Below, piece by piece: positions 1 through 9,618 of a stretch of 64,000 nt of DNA. Origin of the DNA: Xenophilus aerolatus (GTDB lineage Bacteria > Pseudomonadota > Gammaproteobacteria > Burkholderiales > Burkholderiaceae_C). Under the pieces are notes generated by a model that was given only the letters and a program-made list of their open reading frames with translations, had not been told where the DNA came from and ran no database searches. Position 1 is the first letter of the stretch; every line of letters begins with the position of its first letter. The stretch covers positions 248,001 through 312,000 of the forward strand of contig QAIB01000005.1 in the NCBI GenBank assembly GCA_030418545.1. The letters are read 5' to 3'. The position numbers and the translations under genes were made by a program.

Positions 1-2
1 GC

Positions 3-1151
<1,149 letters not shown>

Positions 1152-1182
1152 TCGACGCCGGCCCGCTCGGGGAAGCCGCCCG

Positions 1183-1812
1183 TCAGCGAAGCAGCTGCAC
1201 GAGCTGCCACAACGCCAGCCCGGCCAGCATCGCGGCCGAGCACAGGTTGATGGCGCGTTGCCAGCGTGCGTCGAAGCGCTCGCGCAGCAGGCCGACCCCG
1301 GTCGACAGCAGCAGCCACCACAGTGCCGAACCCACCAGCACCCCCGACACCATGGCCCAGGGCGAGGCCGATGCGGCCGGCGCCCGGCCGGCGAGCACGC
1401 CGAAGACGGCGATGAAGGACAAGATGGTGCTCGGGTTGGACAGCGTCAGCACGAAGGTGCCCGCGAGGTAGCGCAGCAGCGAGCGCCCCGATGCGCGCTC
1501 GTCGCTGCGCGGCGTGATGGGCTGGGTGGCGATGCGCCAGGCCATCCACAGCAGGAAGGCAGCGCCGAACAGCGCCAGCCACAGGCGAACGCCCAGCAGC
1601 CAGGTGATGAGCGTGGTCACGCCGAAGGCGCCGACGGCACCGTACACCGCATCCGCCAGCGCGGCCCCGAGGCCGGTCGCCAGCCCGGCGGCGCGGCCAT
1701 GGTCGAGGGTGCGCTGGATCGCGAGCACGCCGATCTGGCCGACCGGCGCGGCGATCGACAGGCCGATGAGCAGGGACTGCCAGAAGAGGGCGAGCGTGGC
1801 GGTGGAATGCAT
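1183..1812 (-). CDS. LysE/RhtB-family amino-acid exporter
   Basis: Predicted 209-residue inner-membrane exporter of amino acids or derivatives. The protein begins MHSTATLALF and has about six hydrophobic segments; the N-terminal AAPVGQIGVLAIQRTL corresponds to the conserved P-G-P region of LysE-type exporters, and LTLSNPSTILSF to the second conserved N-P half-motif. The open frame extends further upstream to 2229, but hydrophobic family-like sequence only begins at the ATG at 1812, which gives the usual family length of about 205-210. It ends 31 bp from pcaF in convergent orientation. Immediately upstream on the other strand is an Lrp/AsnC-like HTH fragment, the usual kind of partner for such exporters. 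The substrate cannot be told from sequence. Confidence 0.85.
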   Translation of the reverse strand: MHSTATLALFWQSLLIGLSIAAPVGQIGVLAIQRTLDHGRAAGLATGLGAALADAVYGAVGAFGVTTLITWLLGVRLWLALFGAAFLLWMAWRIATQPITPRSDERASGRSLLRYLAGTFVLTLSNPSTILSFIAVFGVLAGRAPAASASPWAMVSGVLVGSALWWLLLSTGVGLLRERFDARWQRAINLCSAAMLAGLALWQLVQLLR

Positions 1813-1908
1813 GCCAAGGATTGTGCGAAGCCGGCGCTGCCGCGCCCAGCTGGAATTCCAGGCAGGAACGGCCGATCGCTCGCTATTTTTCCAGGCAGGG
1901 ACCCCGCG

Positions 1909-2090
1909 ATGGCTGAATCTCCCCCGCCCCTGCAGCTCGACGCCCGCGCCTGGAAACTGCTGCAGCACGGCCATCCCTTGCTCAAGGCCCTGGCCGCGGC
2001 GGCCGGGCTGTCGGTGCCGGCGACGGCCGAGCGGCTCGAGCGCCTGCAGGACGCTGGCATCGCGCGCTGGTGCCGCCCGGCGGTTCGCGC
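1909..2090 (+). pseudogene. Lrp/AsnC-type HTH fragment, apparently truncated
   Basis: An ATG at 1909 opens a frame whose first 55 or so residues (LQLDARAWKLLQHG, then AAAAGLSVPATAERLERLQDAGI) resemble the winged-helix DNA-binding half of Lrp/AsnC regulators. The expected ligand-binding RAM domain does not follow. Instead the frame runs on, without a stop, antisense through the ornithine cyclodeaminase-like gene. It is divergent from the LysE-type gene, the arrangement expected for a regulator of an amino-acid exporter. I read this as a regulator that lost its C-terminal half when the neighbouring gene was joined here. It could instead be chance similarity in an Ala/Leu/Arg-rich frame; the end coordinate is approximate. 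Confidence 0.4.
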
Positions 2091-2105
2091 TGAGGGGCCG
2101 GGCGC

Positions 2106-3047
2106 TCAGCGCTCCGTCGCCTGCTGCCACACCCGCGTGGCCGCGGTGAGGTCTTCCAGCGCGCTGCCCACCGCCTTGAACACGGTTCGCTCCTGCGCGT
2201 TCTGCCGGCCGGCGCACTCGCCGCGACACAGTTGCGCCAGGGTGGGCGGCACGCTGCTGGCCGCCAGCGTGCCCGCGGCCCGGGCGTCAAGCAGATCGCC
2301 GGCCTTGGCGAGCGCTTCCTCGGTGTCGATGGCGACGCGCGCGCCGTCGAAGCACGCGGGGTCGGCTTCGCGCATCAGCGGCGTGAAGCTGCCGATCAGG
2401 TCCAGGTGCGAGCCCGGCGCCAACCAGGCGCCCTGCACCAGCGGTGCGGTGGCCAGCGTGGCGCAACTCACGATGTCGGCGGCGCGCACGGCGGCCGGCA
2501 GGTCGGTCACGGCTTGCGCGTCGATGCCCTCGGCGCGCCACTGTGCGGCCAGGGCTTCGGCACCCGCGGGCCGGTGGTTCCACACCTGCACCCGGTCGAT
2601 GGCGCGCACGCTGGCGAAGGCGGCCGGCAGCAGCCGGGCGACGCGCCCGCTGCCCAGCACCAGCAGCCGGCGTGCATCGGCACGCGCCAGGAAGGAGGCG
2701 CCCAGCGCCGCTGCGGCGGCCGTGCGGTGGGCGGTGATCTCGTTGCCGTCCATCAACGCCAGCGGCACGCCGGTGGTGGCGTCGTACAGCACATAGGTGG
2801 CGTGCAGGCCGGGCAGGCCGAGTGCGGCGTTGGCCGCAAAGATGTTGATCGTCTTGATGCCGAGGAAGGACTCGTTCCACGCCGGCATGATGAGCACAGT
2901 GCCCGCGCCGGGCGTTCCCGGACCGAGCGCGTGCACGTGGCGCGGCGGCACCACGGCAGCGGTCGACGCGAAGGCGGTGCGCAGGGCCGGCACCAGCGCA
3001 TCGAAGGGCAGGGCGGCGCGGGTGGCGGCGGCGTCGAAGGTCTGCAT
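2106..3047 (-). CDS. Ornithine cyclodeaminase/mu-crystallin family protein
   Basis: NAD(P)-dependent enzyme of the ornithine cyclodeaminase / mu-crystallin / alanine dehydrogenase fold, 313 residues from the ATG at 3047 (MQTFDAAATR). A start 21 codons further upstream is possible but that extension is basic and unlike the family. Visible landmarks are GIKTINIFAANAALGLPG in the catalytic half, LMDGNEITAHRTAAAAAL, and the Rossmann glycine motif LVLGSGRVARL. The substrate is open: relatives include ornithine cyclodeaminases, ketimine reductases and delta-1-pyrroline-carboxylate reductases. Its 3' end abuts the truncated Lrp-like fragment, and its start faces away from tctB across 311 bp. Confidence 0.85.
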   Translation of the reverse strand: MQTFDAAATRAALPFDALVPALRTAFASTAAVVPPRHVHALGPGTPGAGTVLIMPAWNESFLGIKTINIFAANAALGLPGLHATYVLYDATTGVPLALMDGNEITAHRTAAAAALGASFLARADARRLLVLGSGRVARLLPAAFASVRAIDRVQVWNHRPAGAEALAAQWRAEGIDAQAVTDLPAAVRAADIVSCATLATAPLVQGAWLAPGSHLDLIGSFTPLMREADPACFDGARVAIDTEEALAKAGDLLDARAAGTLAASSVPPTLAQLCRGECAGRQNAQERTVFKAVGSALEDLTAATRVWQQATER

Positions 3048-3358
3048 GGGCCGAGTATGGCCGGGGCACGTGCCTCGGGACCGGGCCGCGGCGTGGACCG
3101 TCATGCTCACCGAAAACGCACCCCGCGGCGATCGTCACGGGCGTGACCAATTCGGCTGCAACGCCCGCTGCGCCAGGGCTGCAGGCCGATTGCACTCGCC
3201 AATTTCGCAAACGCCGGCCGCGCGTACCGGCGAGGCCGCGCTAGGGACAACCCTTACGTACTACCCACGCCGCCCGGGTCAGACGGCGATCAGGCATGAA
3301 AGCTGACCATCACCGGACTTTCCATCGCGCGAGTCCTTCACCGGCCGCATTCCTTCCA
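3048..3358. other. Intergenic gap between OCD-like gene and tctB
   Basis: This 311-bp stretch separates two divergent genes and so should hold both promoters. I see no convincing coding sequence, RNA gene or terminator. The only structure noted is a short dyad AGGG-N4-CCCT at about 3243-3254 followed by an AT-richer stretch (TTACGTACTAC), which may be part of the promoter or operator of tctBA. The first 63 bases before 3359 are in frame with tctB and could be an N-terminal extension if the ATG at 3296 is used. Confidence 0.5.
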
Positions 3359-3784
3359 ATGATCGACAAAAACCTGGCAAGAGGCATCTTCATCCTGCTG
3401 CTCGCCCTTCTCTTCGGCGTGCCGGCGGTTCTGCACTATCCCATCGGCAACTTCGCGCGCGGCGGGCCGGGCCTGTTCCCGACCATGGTCTCGTGCATCC
3501 TGGGCGTCATCGGCCTGGCGATGGTGATCCGCTCGCGCTTCATCCCCAGCGAGCCGCTGGAACTGAACCTCAAGAACATCGGCATCATCATCGCGAGCCT
3601 GGTCGCTTTCGCGCTGGTGTCCGAGCACCTGAACATGATCGCCGGCATCGTGCTGATGGTCTTCATCGCCGCGCTGGCCGGCACCAACTACTCGTGGTGG
3701 CGCAACGTCAAGGTGTCGGCCATGCTGGTGCTCTTCGCCTTCGGCTTCCAGCGTCTGCTGGGCCTGAACCTTCCCCTGTACTGA
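3359..3784 (+). CDS. tctB: Tripartite tricarboxylate transporter small subunit (TctB family)
   Basis: Small membrane subunit of a TTT-family carboxylate importer. From the ATG at 3359 (MIDKNLARG) the protein is 141 residues with about four hydrophobic helices, including LARGIFILLLALLFGVPAV and SAMLVLFAFGFQRLL, as expected for TctB. An in-frame ATG at 3296 would add 21 residues (MKADHHRTFHRA) with no hydrophobic character; the shorter form fits the family better. It lies 13 bp upstream of tctA. No TctC/Bug binding protein gene flanks the pair, so the substrate receptor must be encoded elsewhere; an orphan Bug gene at about 32.4-33.4 kb is one candidate. Confidence 0.85.
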   Translation: MIDKNLARGIFILLLALLFGVPAVLHYPIGNFARGGPGLFPTMVSCILGVIGLAMVIRSRFIPSEPLELNLKNIGIIIASLVAFALVSEHLNMIAGIVLMVFIAALAGTNYSWWRNVKVSAMLVLFAFGFQRLLGLNLPLY

Positions 3785-3797
3785 GGCGCTGCACACC

Positions 3798-5327
3798 ATG
3801 GATGCACTCCACAACCTGGCGTTCGGCTTCGAGCACGCGCTGACCATCCACAACCTGCTGTACTGCGCCCTCGGCTGCGCCGTCGGCACGTTCGTCGGCC
3901 TGCTGCCCGGCCTGGGCCCGCTGGCCACCATCAGCCTGCTGCTGCCGCTCACCTACTCGATGGACACCACCGGCGCGCTCATCATGCTGGCCGGCATCTA
4001 CTACGGGGCGCAGTATGGCGACAGCGTGTCGGCCATCACGATGAAGATCCCGCATGCGAGTTCGATCGTCGCCTGTATCGACGGCTACGCGATGACGCTC
4101 AAGGGGCAGACCGGGCTGGCGCTGTTCACCGCGGGCTTCTCCAGCTTCATCGGCGGCACGGTCGCCATCGTGGTGCTGACCTTCCTCGCGCCCTCGCTGG
4201 GCGAGGTGGCCTTCCTCTTCGGCCCGGCCGACTACTGCGCACTGATGCTGGTGGGCTTCGTGTGCGTCAGCTTCGTCACCACCGGCAGCCTGCTCAACGG
4301 CCTGGCCATGTGCATGGTGGGCGTGCTGCTGGGCCAGATCGGCACCGACGTGAACAGCGGCATGCAGCGCTACACCATGGACCTGCCCTTCCTGGCCGAC
4401 GGTGTCGGGCTGGTCAGCATCGCGCTGGGCTGCTTCGGCATCGCCGAGATCACCAAGAACCTCGACGAGCGCAAGGAACGCTCGCCCTTCAACGGCACGA
4501 TCAAGCTGATGCCGACCTGGACCGAGTTCAAGCGCATCTGGCCCAGCGCGCTGCGCGGCAGCGTCATCGGGTCCTTCCTGGGCATCCTGCCCGGCGGCGG
4601 CCCGGCCATCGCCCAGTTCGCCGCCTATGCGGCGGACAAGAAGATGAGCAAGTACAAGCACGAGATCGGCACCGGCTGCATCGAGGGCGTGGCCGGCCAG
4701 GCCGCGGCCGACGAGGCCGCCTCGCGCACCAGCTTCATCCCGCTGATGAGCATCGGCATCCCCGAGAACCCGGTGATGGCGCTGATGATGGCCGCCTTCA
4801 TCATCAAGGGCATCCAGCCCGGCCCGAACATGATCGCCGGCCACCCCGAACTCTTCTGGGGCCTGGTCGCGAGCATGTGGATCGGCGGCTGCTTCCTGCT
4901 GGTGCTGAACGTGCCGCTGGTGCGCTACCTGCTGTCGATCTTCAAGATCCCGTACAACGTGCTGTTCCCGGCGATCCTGTTCTTCTGCTGCATCGGCACG
5001 TACAGCGTGAACAACAGCATCGACGACATCTACATCACGGCCGTGTTCGGCATCCTGGGCTTCGCGTTCATGCGGCTCAAGCTCGACGCGTCACCGCTGA
5101 TGCTGGGTTTCATCCTCGGGCCGATGCTGGAGGAGAACTTCCGCCGGGCCCTGCTCATCAGCCGCGGCAGCTTCGGTGTGTTCGTGTCGCGGCCCATCAG
5201 CGGCACGCTGCTCGGGCTGATCGCGGCCTTCGTCGTGTGGCAGGTCGTCGCCTTCGTGCTCGCCGCGCGCAAGCGCCGCAGTCTGCCGCAGGTCGAGGTC
5301 GCGCCGCCGCTGGCCGACGCGCACTGA
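3798..5327 (+). CDS. tctA: Tripartite tricarboxylate transporter large permease TctA
   Basis: Large 509-residue permease of a TTT transporter, importing carboxylates with help of the ion gradient and a periplasmic Bug receptor. The N-terminal LGCAVGTFVGLLPGLGPLAT and the central GILPGGGPAIAQFAAYA are the two repeated glycine/proline-rich TctA signatures, embedded in about 11 hydrophobic helices. The motif GVAGQAAADEAASRTSFIPL is also typical. Length matches the family (about 500). It follows tctB in an operon and is closed by a strong hairpin terminator 19 bp after its stop codon. The transported acid cannot be deduced. Confidence 0.93.
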   Translation: MDALHNLAFGFEHALTIHNLLYCALGCAVGTFVGLLPGLGPLATISLLLPLTYSMDTTGALIMLAGIYYGAQYGDSVSAITMKIPHASSIVACIDGYAMTLKGQTGLALFTAGFSSFIGGTVAIVVLTFLAPSLGEVAFLFGPADYCALMLVGFVCVSFVTTGSLLNGLAMCMVGVLLGQIGTDVNSGMQRYTMDLPFLADGVGLVSIALGCFGIAEITKNLDERKERSPFNGTIKLMPTWTEFKRIWPSALRGSVIGSFLGILPGGGPAIAQFAAYAADKKMSKYKHEIGTGCIEGVAGQAAADEAASRTSFIPLMSIGIPENPVMALMMAAFIIKGIQPGPNMIAGHPELFWGLVASMWIGGCFLLVLNVPLVRYLLSIFKIPYNVLFPAILFFCCIGTYSVNNSIDDIYITAVFGILGFAFMRLKLDASPLMLGFILGPMLEENFRRALLISRGSFGVFVSRPISGTLLGLIAAFVVWQVVAFVLAARKRRSLPQVEVAPPLADAH

Positions 5328-5346
5328 GCGGGCAGCCGTCCGATCG

Positions 5347-5381
5347 AAAAAGGGCCGGCGCCGGGGCGCGCGGCCCTTTTT
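5347..5381 (+). terminator. Intrinsic terminator after tctBA
   Basis: A perfect 10-bp stem, AAAAAGGGCC at 5347-5356 against GGCCCTTTTT at 5372-5381, encloses a G/C-rich 15-base loop and ends in a T tract. It lies between the tctA stop and the converging 3' end of the next gene, and the A-tract on the other side means it could act in both directions. Confidence 0.85.
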
Positions 5382-5401
5382 CCTTTCGTGCGCCGGCCGC
5401 T

Positions 5402-6007
5402 TCAGCGCACCAGCGCCTCGTACGCCGCCCGCGTGTGCGGCGACACGGAGTCCAGCACCTGCTGGTAAGGCGTCTGGTGGCGCGACAGCAGGCGTGCCGA
5501 GGCCACCGTCTTCGAGCGGCAGAACCAGTGGCAGGTGTGCTGCATCAGATACAGCTCGGCGGTCATCATGTACGCCTTGGACTTGGGCGGTAGGTCCAGT
5601 GCGTTGTTGGCACTGGCCTCGATGCCGCGCGCGTGCACGGCGAACACCTTGCGCGCGTCGAAGAGGCGATGGCCCGGCAGCAGCGGCTGCGCGTAGGGGA
5701 TGGCAAAGGGCAGCTTGCTCACCTGCGCCAGTGGGGCCTCGATCTTCGAGAAGTCGGCCACGAAGCTGTTGAACTGGTTCGCCAGCGCCTGCTCGGTGCC
5801 CTGCAGCACGCCCCAGACCTGCTCGCGCCGGTCGGTGTCCTTCTCGTCGAGCCAGCGCAGGTAGCCTTCGGTGAGGTTTTCCATCAGCTGCTCGATCTGG
5901 TACTTGCCCAGCGCGCTGCCGAGCAGGGCGATGCGCCGCTGCTGCTCGCGGTTCTTGACGATGTAGGCACCAAGGATGGCGAAGGCCATCAGCGCTAGAA
6001 GTTCCAT
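5402..6007 (-). CDS. Membrane-anchored protein of unknown function
   Basis: A 201-residue protein that I do not recognise. From the ATG at 6007 it starts MELLALMAFAILGAYIV, a single N-terminal hydrophobic helix, followed by KNREQQRRI and a mostly alpha-helical cytoplasmic-looking body rich in Gln, Leu and charged residues. A short cluster MQHTCHWFCRSK near residue 160 contains His and two Cys but no recognisable metal motif. Codon use matches the neighbours, and the frame is clearly more protein-like than the longer open extension upstream. It is convergent with tctA across a bidirectional terminator and divergent from the GspE-like ATPase gene. Confidence 0.75.
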   Translation of the reverse strand: MELLALMAFAILGAYIVKNREQQRRIALLGSALGKYQIEQLMENLTEGYLRWLDEKDTDRREQVWGVLQGTEQALANQFNSFVADFSKIEAPLAQVSKLPFAIPYAQPLLPGHRLFDARKVFAVHARGIEASANNALDLPPKSKAYMMTAELYLMQHTCHWFCRSKTVASARLLSRHQTPYQQVLDSVSPHTRAAYEALVR

Positions 6008-6263
6008 GGAAGGCTTGGCCGGTGGAAGAACAAAGGCAGGGCCGCCAGTGTAGGCAGGCGGCCACCGGTCGCCGGCCGATTGGCACTTTCGTATCCATTG
6101 CGGGCGCTCCCGGCGCGTGGCATGGGCCGCATTGCGTTGTTGTCCTGCAATTGCGGGCTCGATCGGTGTCCATCGTGGGCCGCCGTTGATACAGTGCCGA
6201 GCCCAGGGAGTCCTGTGCGCCACGAGCGCCTGTCGAGCGGGTTCACCCCGCCATTTTCTTGCC

Positions 6264-8768
6264 ATGCCGACTCCTTCGTCGCCCGAGTGGACCCTCGAGG
6301 CCACCACCGCACCTGCCGCCGCGCCATCGCCCTCGGCCTTCGTATGGCCGCGACCACCCGGCGGGCTGTATCCGCCAGCACGCCCGCTCGACGAGGCGCG
6401 GCCGTGCGAGATCATCGGCCTCAACGGCACCCGCGTCGAAGGCCGCATCAGTGCCTTCGATCCGGCGGCGGCGACGGTCGACGTGCAGCTGCAGCGCGGA
6501 CGCGGCCCGCTCACCTTGCGCTTCGACCAGTTCCGTGCGCTCACGCTGGTCGAGCGGGTCGAGCCGCTGTCGCCGCCCGCTTTCGTCTCGCCCGAAGGCG
6601 AGCGGCTCATGCCCGGCACCGCCAAGGTCCGGGTGCGGCTGGGCAAGGCCGCCGTGCTCAACTGCCGCACGGTGGGCCAGGTGGAGACGGCCCACGGGCT
6701 GTTCCTCTTTCCGACCGTGGGCGGTGCCGGCGCGGTGCACTGCACCTTCGTCCCGCGCGTGGCCTATGACCACATCGATCGGGAACCATTGGCCCCCGAG
6801 CCCGACGAGGCGCTCTCCGTCGACATGGGGCTCGACGACGCCCCGCTCGATGCGCCCGGCACCGGCGCGATCGACGCGCCGCGCCTGTCGCAGACGGTGC
6901 TCACGCGCGAGGCCCTGGTGGAGGCGCTGGAGTTCCAGGCGCGCATGCCCATCGTGCGCATCGGCGAGGCCCTGCAGGCGCTCGGCATGGTCGACGCGCA
7001 GGAACTCCAGGACGCGCTCGTGCAGCAGCGCGAGCAGGGTGGCCTGCCCCTGGGCGAGGTGCTGGTGCGCCGCGGCACGGTGTCGCGCGCCGACCTGCAG
7101 ACGGCGCTGACGCGCAAGATGGGCTACCCGCTGGTGGACCTCGAGCGCTACGAACCCGAGGCCGAGGCGCTGCGCAAGCTGAGCTACTCGGCGGCGCAGC
7201 GCCTGCAGGTCATGCCGCTGGCCATCGTCGAGGGGCGCCTGGTGGTGGCGCTCGACGACCCTGCGAACCGGCGCACGGCGCTGGACGAGGTCGAGTTCAG
7301 CGCGCAGATGAAGCTCGCGCCGGTGCTGGGCCAGTGCCGCGATCTCGACCGCGTGCTGCACCAGGCCTACGACAAGATCGGTGCGGCGGGAGAGGGCCGC
7401 AGCGGCGCGGCGCTGGCGCCGATCGATTTCGACCCGGGCGACACCAGCGCGCTGCTGCAGACGCTGGAGAAGGAAGGCCAGCAGGAACGCGAGGGGTCCG
7501 AGGACGCGCAGATCGAGCAGTCCGACAACTCGCTGGTGCGCATGATCAACCGCATGGTGGTGGAAGCGCATGCCGAGGGCGTGTCCGACATCCACATCGA
7601 GAGCTACCCCGGGCGCGAGAAGATCCGCATCCGCTTCCGCAAGGACGGCATCCTGCGCACCTACCTGGAGCTGCCGTCCAACTACCGCAACGCGATGATC
7701 GCGCGCATCAAGATCATGGCCGAGCTGGACATCAGCGAACGGCGCAAGCCGCAGGACGGGAAGATCAACTTCGCGCGCTTCTCGCCGCAGCATCGCATCG
7801 AACTGCGCGTGGCCTCGATACCCACCAACAACGGGCTCGAGGACGTGGTGATGCGCATCCTGGCCTCGGCGCGTCCGCTGCCCCTGGACCGGCTGGGCCT
7901 GACGCCGTCGAACTTCGAGCGCCTGCGCAACGCGATCGAGCGGCCCTACGGCATGGTGCTGTGCGTGGGCCCGACCGGCTCGGGCAAGACCACCACGCTG
8001 CATTCGGCGCTGAGCCACCTGAACACGCCGGAGCGCAAGATCTGGACCGCCGAGGACCCGATCGAGATCACGCAGGCGGGCCTGCGCCAGGTGCAGGTCA
8101 ACCCGCGCATCGAGTGGACCTTCGCCAAGGCGCTGCGTTCCTTCCTGCGCGCCGACCCGGACGTGGTCATGGTCGGCGAGATCCGCGACGAGGAGACGGC
8201 CAAGGTGGCCATCGAGGCGTCGCTGACGGGCCACCTGGTGATGTCGACGCTGCACACCAACAGCGCGCCCGAGACGGTGACGCGGCTGCTGGACATGGGC
8301 ATGGATCCGTTCAACTTCGCGGATTCGCTGCTGGCGGTGCTGGCGCAGCGGCTCGTGCGGCGGCTGTGCCCGGACTGCCTTACCCACCGGCCGGCGACCG
8401 ACGAGGAGGTCGCCGAACTGCTGGACGACTACGTGCACGCGTACCCGGCGCAGGACGCGCCCGAGTCGCGGGAGGACGTGCTCGCGCGCTGGTCGGGTCG
8501 GCACGCCCGGGATGGCCGCCTCCAGATGCATTCGAGCGCCGGCTGTGCGGCCTGCGCCGACACGGGCTTTCGCGGCCGCGTGGGCCTGCACGAACTGATG
8601 GTGGTCTCGCGCGAGCTGCGTCACCTCATCCAGACCGGATCGCGCGCCGAGGTCCTGCAGGCGACGGCGCTGCGTGAAGGCATGCGCACCCTGCGGCAGG
8701 ACGGCATCGAGAAGGTGCTCGCTGGCCAGACCACGATCGAGGAAGTGCGCGCCACGAGCAACGTGTGA
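6264..8768 (+). CDS. GspE/PilB-type secretion ATPase with MshEN-like c-di-GMP-binding repeats
   Basis: Hexameric ATPase of the type II secretion / type IV pilus family, 834 residues from the ATG at 6264. The C-terminal half has a full motor: Walker A GPTGSGKT (about 569-576), Asp box IWTAEDPIE, Walker B DVVMVGEIRDEETA, His box LVMSTLHTNSA, and the zinc-binding pairs CPDC and CAAC. Around residues 232-290 are two tandem helical repeats, RIGEALQALGMVDAQELQDAL and PLGEVLVRRGTVSRADLQTAL, matching the MshEN pattern that binds c-di-GMP in MshE. About 200 residues precede this, including a beta-rich stretch near 48-95. At 834 residues it is longer than typical PilB (about 570). No pilin or platform genes are adjacent; c-di-GMP enzymes lie just downstream. 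Confidence 0.88.
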   Translation: MPTPSSPEWTLEATTAPAAAPSPSAFVWPRPPGGLYPPARPLDEARPCEIIGLNGTRVEGRISAFDPAAATVDVQLQRGRGPLTLRFDQFRALTLVERVEPLSPPAFVSPEGERLMPGTAKVRVRLGKAAVLNCRTVGQVETAHGLFLFPTVGGAGAVHCTFVPRVAYDHIDREPLAPEPDEALSVDMGLDDAPLDAPGTGAIDAPRLSQTVLTREALVEALEFQARMPIVRIGEALQALGMVDAQELQDALVQQREQGGLPLGEVLVRRGTVSRADLQTALTRKMGYPLVDLERYEPEAEALRKLSYSAAQRLQVMPLAIVEGRLVVALDDPANRRTALDEVEFSAQMKLAPVLGQCRDLDRVLHQAYDKIGAAGEGRSGAALAPIDFDPGDTSALLQTLEKEGQQEREGSEDAQIEQSDNSLVRMINRMVVEAHAEGVSDIHIESYPGREKIRIRFRKDGILRTYLELPSNYRNAMIARIKIMAELDISERRKPQDGKINFARFSPQHRIELRVASIPTNNGLEDVVMRILASARPLPLDRLGLTPSNFERLRNAIERPYGMVLCVGPTGSGKTTTLHSALSHLNTPERKIWTAEDPIEITQAGLRQVQVNPRIEWTFAKALRSFLRADPDVVMVGEIRDEETAKVAIEASLTGHLVMSTLHTNSAPETVTRLLDMGMDPFNFADSLLAVLAQRLVRRLCPDCLTHRPATDEEVAELLDDYVHAYPAQDAPESREDVLARWSGRHARDGRLQMHSSAGCAACADTGFRGRVGLHELMVVSRELRHLIQTGSRAEVLQATALREGMRTLRQDGIEKVLAGQTTIEEVRATSNV

Positions 8769-8790
8769 GCGCGCCGCACGGCGGGCTGGC

Positions 8791-9618
8791 TCAGTCGCCG
8801 CGCGGCGGACGCTGCGGCCACAGCGGCGCCTGTTCGTAGCCTCTCAGCCAGGGCAGGAACTCGTCGGGCGGCAGCGGCGGCGCGATCGCGAAGCCCTGCC
8901 CGATCTCGCATCCCAGCGCGAGCAGGCACTCGCCCTGGGCGGCCGACTCCACGCCTTCGCCCACGACCGCCAGGCCGAGTTCTTTCGCCAGTGCCGCCAG
9001 GTGGCGCACGATGGCGGTGTCCGCCGCGCTGTGCGGCAGCCCGGCCACGAAGGCGCGGTCGAGCTTGAGCGATGACACCGGCAACCGGCTGAGCCAGGCC
9101 AGCGCACTGTTGCCCGCGCCGAAATCGTCCAGGGCCACGCCCACGCCCGCGCGGTGGCAGGTCTCGATGCGCTGCGCCATGAGATCGAAGTCGTCGATGA
9201 CGCTGGACTCGAGCAACTCGAGTTCGAGCCGGGTGGACGGCGCCAGTGCCAGTGCCTGCACATGCGCATCGAGCCGCGCCGGCCACTGTGCGTCGAGCAG
9301 CTGGGCCGCGCCGATGTTGACGCCCACGCGCAGCCCATGCCCTTGTGCATGCCATGCCAGCGCGCACCGCAGCGCCTGCCCGACGGCCCAGTCGGCCAGC
9401 GCCAGGCCGCATGCCGCATCGCCGTCCAGCGCGAACAGGAAGTCCTCGGGGTTCAGCAGGCCATGGCGCGGGTGCTGCCAGCGGCACAGGGCTTCGGCGC
9501 CGACCACGCGCCCGCGCCGCAGGTCGACCTGCGGCTGGAAGAGCAGGAACAGCTCACCGCGCTGCAGGGCGCGCGCCAGTTCGCCCCGCAGGCCCGCGTC
9601 GACGCGGCCGGCGCTCAT
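8791..9618 (-). CDS. Stand-alone EAL-domain c-di-GMP phosphodiesterase
   Basis: A 275-residue protein consisting of little but an EAL domain, predicted to hydrolyse c-di-GMP. Catalytic landmarks are present: EAL in GAEALCRW (Glu42), VNIGAAQL (Asn), ELELLESSVIDD, the metal-binding ALDDFGAGNS, LKLDRAF (Lys) and VGEGVES. Its ATG overlaps the stop codon of the upstream GGDEF gene as ATGA, so the two are probably translationally coupled and made in fixed proportion. Together they resemble a GGDEF-EAL protein cut into two polypeptides. It ends 22 bp from the ATPase gene in convergent orientation. Confidence 0.9.
   Translation of the reverse strand: MSAGRVDAGLRGELARALQRGELFLLFQPQVDLRRGRVVGAEALCRWQHPRHGLLNPEDFLFALDGDAACGLALADWAVGQALRCALAWHAQGHGLRVGVNIGAAQLLDAQWPARLDAHVQALALAPSTRLELELLESSVIDDFDLMAQRIETCHRAGVGVALDDFGAGNSALAWLSRLPVSSLKLDRAFVAGLPHSAADTAIVRHLAALAKELGLAVVGEGVESAAQGECLLALGCEIGQGFAIAPPLPPDEFLPWLRGYEQAPLWPQRPPRGD

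Noticed and set aside
6076-6101. TGGCAC with a downstream TTGC as a sigma-54 promoter before the ATPase gene
   Set aside because: The distance between the GG and GC dinucleotides is about six bases too long for sigma-54.
6243-8624. A 793-codon minus-strand open frame over the ATPase gene
   Set aside because: Shadow of the GspE-like gene, whose Walker, Asp-box and His-box motifs are all on the plus strand.
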